Shown here: piece after piece, positions 7,697-12,071 of the stretch
Layout of the letters: every line of letters begins with the position of its first letter
How positions within the stretch are numbered: position 1 is the stretch's first letter
Assembly (NCBI GenBank): GCA_009908535.1
Contig: JAAAOD010000027.1
Coordinates: 1 to 12,071 of the forward strand
Source of the DNA: Verrucomicrobiota bacterium
GTDB taxonomy: Bacteria; Verrucomicrobiota; Verrucomicrobiia; Opitutales; Oceanipulchritudinaceae
Direction: 5' to 3'
Length of the DNA: 12,071 nucleotides
Notes under the pieces: generated by a model
Told to the model about the DNA's origin: nothing
The model's input: only the letters and a program-made list of their open reading frames with translations
Databases searched by the model: none
Position numbers and translations under genes: made by a program

Positions 7697-7726
7697 TCCC
7701 TCCGCCGGTCTCCGTTCCCTCTCCCC

Positions 7727-8581
7727 ATGGCGCTTTCCCCTTCGCAGACCCGGGCTCTCCTCGCTTCGCTGGGGCATCATCCGCGCAAGCGCCTCGGACA
7801 GAATTTCCTCATCGACGGCAACATCGTCCGCAAATCCCTGCGGCTGGCGGAAATCGATGAAGGGGAGACCGTCGTCGAAATCGGACCCGGCCTCGGCACG
7901 CTGACGCAGGCCCTGCTGAAGGCGGGCTGCCTTGTCCATGCCGTCGAGGTCGATCCGGTCCTGTGCGCGTTTTTGCGCGAACACCTCGAACCCGAATGCA
8001 GGCACCGCCTCCACCTTTTCGAGGGCGACGCGGTCAGGCATCCAAGGGCAGGCCTGCCCCACCGGACCGAAAGCTTCAAGGTGGTGGCTAATCTTCCGTA
8101 TGCCATCACGACGCCATGGCTGGAAGCGGTTCTGCAGCCGCCGTTGCCGTCGCAGATGGTCCTCATGATGCAGAAGGAGGCGGCCGACCGCATCACCGCG
8201 CAACCGGGCGGCAAAACCTACGGGGCGATCTCTATTTTCGTGGCCGCCGCTTACGAAAAAGCGGGCGTGCACAACGTCGCCCGCTCCTGCTTTTATCCGG
8301 TCCCGGGCGTCGATTCCATTCTGCTGCATCTGCGCCGCCGCCCGGAACCGGTCCTCTTCCACCCCGCAGCCCGCGATCTTATCCGCCGCCTCTTCACGCA
8401 ACGGCGCAAACAGATCGGCAGCCTGCTGGCGAAGGAAGCTTCTTTACAGGATTGGCTGGACCGCCTGCCGGAATTCGGCGCTTCGCGGACCAGCCGGCCC
8501 GAGGGCATCCCGTTCGAGGCATGGAGGGAACTGAATCGCGTAATGGCCAATCAAATACGATCATCCGGTTCCGAACCGTAA
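7727..8581 (+). CDS. rsmA: 16S rRNA (adenine1518-N6/1519-N6)-dimethyltransferase
   Basis: The KsgA/RsmA enzyme dimethylates two adjacent adenines in the 3'-terminal loop of 16S rRNA, using S-adenosylmethionine, as a late 30S assembly checkpoint. The 284-residue length is typical. In order: HHPRKRLGQNFLID (17-30), the SAM-binding EIGPGLGTLT (51-60), acidic strand AVEVDP (72-77), GDAVRHP (100-106), the catalytic NLPY motif in VVANLPYAITTP (119-130), FYPVPGVDSILL (189-200), and the small helical C-terminal domain with RRLFTQRRKQIGSLL (220-234). The ATG at 7727 gives the usual short N-terminal arm. The 30-nt spacer after trpC is 26/30 pyrimidine with no A and no Shine-Dalgarno sequence, so initiation may rely on coupling or an SD-independent route. 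The gene is followed by the convergent gap at 8582-8952. Confidence 0.97.
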   Translation: MALSPSQTRALLASLGHHPRKRLGQNFLIDGNIVRKSLRLAEIDEGETVVEIGPGLGTLTQALLKAGCLVHAVEVDPVLCAFLREHLEPECRHRLHLFEGDAVRHPRAGLPHRTESFKVVANLPYAITTPWLEAVLQPPLPSQMVLMMQKEAADRITAQPGGKTYGAISIFVAAAYEKAGVHNVARSCFYPVPGVDSILLHLRRRPEPVLFHPAARDLIRRLFTQRRKQIGSLLAKEASLQDWLDRLPEFGASRTSRPEGIPFEAWRELNRVMANQIRSSGSEP

Positions 8582-8647
8582 TACCTTCTCGATTTGAATT
8601 TTCTTAAGTCCCACCCGACGCGGAGTGAGTGGAGGGATACGGTAGAG

Positions 8648-8779
8648 GTGGCCGAAGTCGTGAGCAACTGTGTCTTCGTCAAGCGGGAAGGGGCTGATTG
8701 TTCAAAAGTCTTCGGCCTTCGCCTGGCGGACCGTTGGCCGGGAGCAACGTCCGGAGACTTCTATTTGGAAACGGTATAA
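8648..8779 (+). CDS. Possible small ORF, 43 residues, doubtful
   Basis: A GTG at 8648 opens a 43-codon frame, and GGAGGG at 8631-8636 stands 11 nt upstream, which could serve as a ribosome site. The frame can also be read from a TTG at 8594 (61 residues). The peptide (starting MAEVVSNCVF and ending GDFYLETV) matches nothing I recognise. It has no membrane segment and two Cys residues. Third-position GC is visibly lower than in the neighbouring genes, which argues against a native conserved gene. It could be a decayed remnant or chance. Confidence 0.15.
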   Translation: MAEVVSNCVFVKREGADCSKVFGLRLADRWPGATSGDFYLETV

Positions 8780-8845
8780 TTCTCCGAAGAAAGGCGTTCC
8801 GGCCTTATACCACTTTTAAATAGAATTGCATAAATGATGAACTGC

Positions 8846-8915
8846 TCTCACGGCGGCACGGCGACCACGGCGTCACAATTAAACTTTGCACAGTGATCGC
8901 CGTGCCGCCGTGAGA
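8846..8915. repeat. Long inverted repeat with CACGGCG units
   Basis: The arms 8846-8868 and 8893-8915 are 23 nt each and complementary at 22 positions, with a 24-nt AT-rich loop between them. The single mismatch (C8865 with A8896) becomes a G-U wobble in minus-strand RNA, so that transcript could pair along the whole arm. CACGGCG occurs three times on the left side (8849, 8857 and 8866) and its complement CGCCGTG twice on the right (8898 and 8906), at spacings of 8-9 nt. This is far beyond chance and resembles dispersed palindromic intergenic elements (REP/MITE-like). It could also form a 3' hairpin for the converging transcripts, but no T-run follows on either strand (a run of A follows on the plus strand). 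No target-site duplication is visible. Confidence 0.93.
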
Positions 8916-8952
8916 AAAAATCGTACTTAGCCAAACCTATTTTGAAAGGGTA

Positions 8953-9639
8953 TTATTCGAACTGTTTCCGGAAGTCCTCGAAGGCGGCCTTCAGGTCGGC
9001 CAGTTCGGCCTGCAGTTCCTCAACCCGGCTTTCCAACCGCTCGATGCGCTCGTTGCGCGCCTGCACCGTGGCCATGGCCGACTCGACCGGAGCAGGCGGA
9101 GCAGCGGTTTCCTCGTGCACAGGACTTCCGCAGAGCAAATGGCGGTAACGCGCCTCCTTTCGGCCCTGCGCGGGCGGGATCTTTTCCCACAAAGGCGGGT
9201 CCGTTTCCTCCGCCAGCTCGTCAAGCTCCTGCTGGACCGCCGCGACGTCCCGGAACACGTGCATCCTCTCCGTTCGCGTACGCAACTGGCCGAGGGTCTG
9301 CGCGCCCCGGAGAAGCAGAACGGCGAGAAGCGCTTTCCCCGCGGAATCCAGTCCGAGGCGCTCATCGACATGGTGCTTGTATTTCGGCACGCGCGCACCC
9401 GCGCCATCCCAGCGAAAGACGAGGTGTTTGGACCGCAATCCCTCGATCGCCTCCGCCACCGTCTCCTCATCGTAGTCGACAACCGGATCGCGGTTCGATT
9501 TCTGGTTACAGGCGGCGACGAGGCTGTTCAAGGTCAGGGGATAAGCATCCGGGGTCGTGGCTGCTTTTTCCAGGAGGCATCCCAGCACCCGCGCCTCTTC
9601 GCCGGTTAATGCCATCGTTTCGTTTTCGCACCCGTCCAT
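8953..9639 (-). CDS. yceH: YceH-family (DUF480/UPF0502) winged-helix protein
   Basis: A 228-residue member of the YceH family, two tandem winged-helix domains with no established biochemical role. It closely follows E. coli YceH: LTGEEARVLGCLLEK (11-25), TPDAYPLTLNSLVAACNQKS (29-48), NRDPVV (49-54), LLLRGAQTLGQLRTR (108-122), then a basic segment GRKEARYRHLLCG (159-171). After an Ala/Pro-rich linker (178-188), residues 190-228 form a strongly heptad-patterned coiled coil (RIERLESRVEELQAEL), so it may dimerise. ATG at 9639 is preferred because GGAGG lies 11 nt upstream; ATG at 9615 (residue 9) would fit the E. coli start better and loses no domain. Last gene of the rmuC-marC-SRAP-yceH run, 42 nt after the SRAP stop. 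DNA binding is plausible from the fold but is inference. Confidence 0.93.
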   Translation of the reverse strand: MDGCENETMALTGEEARVLGCLLEKAATTPDAYPLTLNSLVAACNQKSNRDPVVDYDEETVAEAIEGLRSKHLVFRWDGAGARVPKYKHHVDERLGLDSAGKALLAVLLLRGAQTLGQLRTRTERMHVFRDVAAVQQELDELAEETDPPLWEKIPPAQGRKEARYRHLLCGSPVHEETAAPPAPVESAMATVQARNERIERLESRVEELQAELADLKAAFEDFRKQFE

Positions 9640-9650
9640 GCCCGTAAGGT

Positions 9651-9655
9651 CCTCC
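9651..9655 (-). promoter_or_regulatory. Ribosome binding site of yceH
   Basis: GGAGG on the minus strand, 11 nt before the ATG at 9639. It supports that start over the downstream ATG at 9615, which has no purine-rich site at a suitable distance. The spacing is slightly long. Confidence 0.55.
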
Positions 9656-9681
9656 GGCCTTCCCGAGCTTTCAAGCCGAAT

Positions 9682-10419
9682 TCAAAAGAGCTCCATTTGA
9701 TTCCTTTTCTTTTCCGGCGGCGAAGCCTCCTCCCCGGAGTCCACCGGCTTGATCAGCTCCGGTCCCTCCGCGCTGGCCTTGTTGACGGCGGTGGTAACCG
9801 GATGGCGGGCGAGCTGCGGCGCCTCGGTATGTGCTTTGAGGAAGACGCGCATTTCCGGTTTCACGTTCTCCGTATCAAGCCAGCGGTCCCAGGCAGCGGC
9901 CGGAAGAATCACCGGCATGCGGTGGTGAATGGGCGCCATGACCTCGTCCGCCTCCGTGGTGAGAACGGCCACGGAGAAGATTTCCGAGCCGTCGGGATGC
10001 TGCCAGTGTTCCCAGACCCCGGCGAAGGCAACGAAGTCGCCTTCGCGGGGATGGAAATAGTAGGGTTGGCGGGGTTTCCGTTGCCGGTCCCATTCGTAGA
10101 ATCCGCTCGCCGGAACAAGACAGCGCCGGTAGCGGAAGGGATTCCGGAAGGAGGGCTTCGTCGCCACGGTCTCGGAACGCGCGTTGATCAGCTTGTAGCC
10201 AATATTCGGATCGTCGGCCCATGCGGGCACGAGCCCCCAGTGGAGGATTTCCGCGCGGCGGCGCTGCTTGTCGCGATCCTCGAGGATGGCGGTGATGCCG
10301 CCGCCGGGGGCGATGTTGTAGCGGAATTGCCACGACGCCTGCAACTCTTCGGCGAACTCGGCGAGAAAGGCCCGGCTGAGGGCCTCGTGGCCGGTTGACA
10401 AGCTGTAGCGTCCGCACAT
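9682..10419 (-). CDS. yedK: SRAP domain protein (YedK/HMCES type), abasic-site DNA-protein crosslinker
   Basis: SRAP proteins form a covalent thiazolidine link between Cys2 and abasic sites in single-stranded DNA, shielding them at replication forks. Here 245 residues start MCGRYSL, so Cys2 is exposed after Met removal; this fixes the start at 10419, although the frame is open to 10455. A good ribosome site (10428-10432) agrees. Family blocks: RYNIAPGG (33-40), HWGLVPAWADD (60-70), INARSETVATKP (78-89, Asn79), LVPASGFYEWDR (101-112, Glu109), FAGVWEHW (132-139) and IHHRMPVIL (164-172, His165), together giving the Cys/Asn/Glu/His active site. After the core, a charged Pro/Glu/Lys tail (about 226-240) ends in QMELF at the very C-terminus, which resembles a beta-sliding-clamp binding motif. 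It lies 4 nt after the marC stop, so it is co-transcribed with it. No LexA-like site is seen just upstream. Confidence 0.95.
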   Translation of the reverse strand: MCGRYSLSTGHEALSRAFLAEFAEELQASWQFRYNIAPGGGITAILEDRDKQRRRAEILHWGLVPAWADDPNIGYKLINARSETVATKPSFRNPFRYRRCLVPASGFYEWDRQRKPRQPYYFHPREGDFVAFAGVWEHWQHPDGSEIFSVAVLTTEADEVMAPIHHRMPVILPAAAWDRWLDTENVKPEMRVFLKAHTEAPQLARHPVTTAVNKASAEGPELIKPVDSGEEASPPEKKRNQMELF

Positions 10420-10423
10420 CGGG

Positions 10424-11020
10424 TCACCCTCCCCCCGTTGGCAGCAGAAAGACATCCTTGATGCCCGTGATCAGCATTTCCACGGAAATGACGATCAAGA
10501 GCATCCCCATCAAGCGCTGGAAAGCCGACAAGCCGCGGTGCCCGACAATCTTGTGGACGACGGGGGCGAATAGAAAAGCGACCAGACTGATGGCCATGGA
10601 AATAAAAATCGCCACCACCCAGATTTGCATTCGCCCCGGGTGCTGCGCCGCGAACAACATGACGGTGGCCACCGCGGAAGGCCCCGCCACCAGGGGCACC
10701 GCCAGCGGAAACAGAATCGGTTCCTCCCCCTGCTTGACCCCCATCCAGCTCGTGTCGGTGGGAAAAATCAGTTTCACCGCAATGAGAAAAAGGACGATGC
10801 CGCCGGCCAGTTGCAGGGCCTCCTGCGAGAGGTGAAGCAACCGCAGCACCGCCGGTCCGAAAAAGAGCGCCACGATCAATACCACCGTCGCGAGGATCAC
10901 CTCCCGCACGATAAACCGGAACGGCCGCTTCGTCCCCTCGAGACAGGCCATGACGATGGGCAGATTCCCGAGGGGATCGGTCACGATAACGAGGAGAATG
11001 GTCGCGGAGATCAGGTCCAT
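10424..11020 (-). CDS. MarC-family integral membrane protein (YhgN-like)
   Basis: A 198-residue inner-membrane protein of the MarC/UPF0056 family, function unknown; the original link of marC to multiple antibiotic resistance has not held up. Six hydrophobic segments are visible at about 3-27, 40-62, 67-86, 100-124, 132-155 and 168-192. The family motifs DPLGNLP (15-21) and PLAVPLVAGP (105-114) sit near the start of each three-helix half, consistent with an internal duplication. The resemblance to E. coli YhgN is strong, including GGIVLFLIAVKLIFP (73-87) and GEEP (98-101). ATG at 11020 has a GAGGA site 10 nt upstream inside the end of rmuC. Gaps are 6 nt from rmuC and 4 nt to the SRAP gene. 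Substrate not predictable from sequence. Confidence 0.93.
   Translation of the reverse strand: MDLISATILLVIVTDPLGNLPIVMACLEGTKRPFRFIVREVILATVVLIVALFFGPAVLRLLHLSQEALQLAGGIVLFLIAVKLIFPTDTSWMGVKQGEEPILFPLAVPLVAGPSAVATVMLFAAQHPGRMQIWVVAIFISMAISLVAFLFAPVVHKIVGHRGLSAFQRLMGMLLIVISVEMLITGIKDVFLLPTGGG
10428..10432 (-). promoter_or_regulatory. Ribosome binding site of the SRAP gene
   Basis: GGAGG on the minus strand, 8 nt before the ATG at 10419 and inside the last codons of the MarC-family gene. It fixes the SRAP start so that Cys is residue 2, as the chemistry of the family requires. Confidence 0.75.
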
Positions 11021-11026
11021 GGCAGC

Positions 11027-12071
11027 TTATTCCTCGTTTCCCGTTTGTCGCGGTTGCACCTCTACCGGGTCGAGCGAATCCGGTAGTTTCTTTTTGCTGT
11101 CGACGGCAAGGGAGTCGAATTTACGCGCCGTCACCAGAACCCGGCTTTCAAGGGAGGAAAGGCTTTTATTGTAGCTGTCGACGGCCCGTTTCAGCGCTTT
11201 GCCGACATCGGTGAAGTGCTCCGTCTGCGTCCCGATCCGTTCGTACAACTCCCGCCCGAGGCGACTGATCTCGCGCGCCTCCACCGCGATCGCTTCCTGG
11301 CGCCAGCCGTAGGCCGCCGCTTTCAGCAGGGCGATCAGCGTCGTCGGGGTGGCCAGCAATACATTCGCGTCCGCACCGTACTCGATCAGTCCGGGATCCG
11401 CCTCCAGGGCCGCACTGAAAAAGGCCTCTCCGGGAAGGAAGAGAACCACGAATTCCGGGGCCGGGGTGAACTGCCGCCAGTACTGCTTGCCCGACAAGGC
11501 TTTAATGTGCTCACGGATCTGCCGGGCGTGCCGCTCGATCTGCCGCTTCCCTTCCTTCCCGTCATCGCCCGCCTCCAGTGCCTTCAAATAGGCATCCAGC
11601 GGCGCCTTGGCATCGACGATGATCCGCTTGTCCCCGGGCAGGCGCACGATCAGGTCCGGCCGCTGCCGGCCGCTCTCCCCGTCTCCGCTTTCCTGCTGCA
11701 CAAAATCGACGAACTCCGTCATGCCGGCGAACTCCACCGTCCGCTCCAGTTGCACTTCCCCCCAGCGGCCGCGGACGTTGGGGGTGCGCAGCGCGAAAAC
11801 AAGATTGTTCGTCTCGCTCTGCAGCTTTCCCTGGCTTTCCAGCAGTTGCCGGATCTGCTCCTTCAACCCCGAGTACGCCCCTTCCCGGTCCTTTTCCACC
11901 GCCCGGATCTTCTCGTCCACTTTTTCAAGGGACTTCCGGACGGGTTCGACCAGTTCGCTGATGGCCTGCTGGCGCTTTTCCAGATCCCCCTTCGCTCCCT
12001 CCTGCAGACGCCCGAAAACCTGCTTGGCAAGGGACAGAAACTGTTCGTTGTTCTTCGCCAGCGCTTCCGCG
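11027..12071 (-). CDS. rmuC: DNA recombination protein RmuC, 5'-truncated
   Basis: RmuC limits recombination-driven inversions and rearrangements and carries a PD-(D/E)XK nuclease-like core. The frame stays open to the right edge, so the N-terminus (usually a membrane anchor and long coiled coil) lies outside the window; 347 residues are visible. Residues 1-90 are a charged coiled coil (LAKNNEQFLSLAKQVFGRL near the edge). The core has LRTPNVRGRWGEVQLE (94-109), RPDLIVRLPGDKRIIVDAKA (137-156) with the D-x-K pair Asp153/Lys155, FVVLFLPGEAFFSAAL (207-222), and ANVLLATPTTLIALLKAAAY (235-254). A second helical stretch follows, and the end is a polar, probably disordered tail ending in EE. The first in-frame start codon inside the window (GTG at 11920) lies within the coiled coil and is not the true start. 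Heads the run rmuC-marC-SRAP-yceH as far as can be seen. Confidence 0.95.
   Translation of the reverse strand, partial: AEALAKNNEQFLSLAKQVFGRLQEGAKGDLEKRQQAISELVEPVRKSLEKVDEKIRAVEKDREGAYSGLKEQIRQLLESQGKLQSETNNLVFALRTPNVRGRWGEVQLERTVEFAGMTEFVDFVQQESGDGESGRQRPDLIVRLPGDKRIIVDAKAPLDAYLKALEAGDDGKEGKRQIERHARQIREHIKALSGKQYWRQFTPAPEFVVLFLPGEAFFSAALEADPGLIEYGADANVLLATPTTLIALLKAAAYGWRQEAIAVEAREISRLGRELYERIGTQTEHFTDVGKALKRAVDSYNKSLSSLESRVLVTARKFDSLAVDSKKKLPDSLDPVEVQPRQTGNEE
11031..11035 (-). promoter_or_regulatory. Ribosome binding site of the MarC-family gene
   Basis: GAGGA on the minus strand, 10 nt before the ATG at 11020. It is formed by the last Glu codons of rmuC, so translation of the two genes is physically linked. 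Confidence 0.55.

Larger units (their letters stand above)
8582..8952. other. Convergent intergenic gap, AT-richer than its surroundings
   Basis: This 371-bp stretch lies between the ends of rsmA and yceH and is the only sizeable gap in the window. It contains a doubtful small ORF (8648-8779) and an isolated TATAAT (8775-8780) with no matching -35. It also has a short inverted pair GGTATAA/TTATACC (8773-8779 with 8805-8811) around a 5-bp hairpin AAGGC/GCCTT (8791-8806), and the long inverted repeat at 8846-8915. The 3' half from about 8805 is clearly AT-rich apart from the GC-rich repeat arms. I see no tRNA, and no intrinsic terminator with a proper T-run for either flanking gene. Confidence 0.8.

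Noticed and set aside
6914..8401. 495-codon open frame on the minus strand across trpC and rsmA
   Set aside because: It is antisense to two intact enzymes with all catalytic motifs, and its peptide is a low-information Gly/Ala/Arg/Glu mix with no family resemblance.
8566..8578. CGGTTC-C-GAACCG palindrome at the end of rsmA
   Set aside because: With a usable loop it is a 5-bp stem with no T-run after it, and it lies in coding sequence; a chance palindrome is sufficient.
8631..8780. tRNA-like look of the start of the intergenic gap (GGAGGGAT, later GTTCAAA)
   Set aside because: There is no complementary acceptor strand, no proper T-stem and no anticodon stem in the right place.
8773..8811. 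GGTATAA/TTATACC inverted pair with an inner AAGGC/GCCTT hairpin, and a TATAAT box at 8775
   Set aside because: The stems are only 5-7 bp and only a short TTTT follows, so it is weak as a terminator. TATAAT has no matching -35 and no gene to drive on that strand.
8846..8915. The long inverted repeat as a bidirectional intrinsic terminator
   Set aside because: A T-run should follow the hairpin in at least one direction. On the plus strand the right arm is followed by A residues, and on the minus strand the downstream bases are mixed. The 24-nt loop is also long for a terminator.

Overview
This is a gene-dense, GC-rich stretch of bacterial chromosome (about 60-65% GC by eye). It holds nine well-supported protein genes, two of them cut by the window edges, plus one non-coding convergent gap. 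There are no rRNA, tRNA, CRISPR, transposase or phage genes. The gene set is housekeeping. The fused hydantoinase with an extra N-terminal segment, the stand-alone trpC next to rsmA, and the style of the cytosolic receiver-kinase suggest a Verrucomicrobiota/Planctomycetota-type organism. That assignment is inference; nothing here fixes the taxon.

Layout, left to right. (1) Plus strand, 1-1694: the end of a receiver-domain/histidine-kinase protein, overlapped by 14 nt by proC (last step of proline synthesis). (2) Minus strand, 6874 down to 1700: a tightly overlapping operon of mazG (NTP pyrophosphohydrolase), a YgjP/DUF45-type zinc-metallopeptidase-like protein, and a 1248-residue fused HyuA-HyuB (5-oxoprolinase/hydantoinase family). 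It ends 5 bp from proC, and a 10-bp inverted repeat spans the two stop codons. (3) Plus strand, 6905-8581: trpC (tryptophan synthesis) and rsmA (16S rRNA dimethylation), diverging from mazG across only 30 bp. (4) 8582-8952: an AT-richer convergent gap carrying a long, nearly perfect inverted repeat built from CACGGCG units, plus one doubtful small ORF. (5) Minus strand, 12071 down to 8953: rmuC (partial), a MarC-family membrane protein, an SRAP (YedK/HMCES-type) abasic-site protein and yceH, with gaps of 6, 4 and 42 nt.

How the genes may work together (inference). The mazG-led operon looks like metabolite housekeeping: MazG removes non-canonical NTPs, and a 5-oxoprolinase would return cyclised glutamate/glutamine (5-oxoproline) to glutamate, which also feeds the proline pathway that ProC finishes. 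The rmuC-led operon has a genome-maintenance flavour: RmuC limits rearrangements and SRAP shields abasic sites in single-stranded DNA. The SRAP protein here ends in QMELF on a flexible tail, which closely fits the bacterial beta-sliding-clamp binding consensus QL[SD]LF.

Most worth a second look: the SRAP C-terminal clamp-like motif; the 8846-8915 repeat; the extra N-terminal segment of the fused hydantoinase; the worn second MazG domain; and the kinase H-box in which the usual acidic residue after the phospho-accepting His is Asn. I found no clear evidence of a wholly new multi-gene system.
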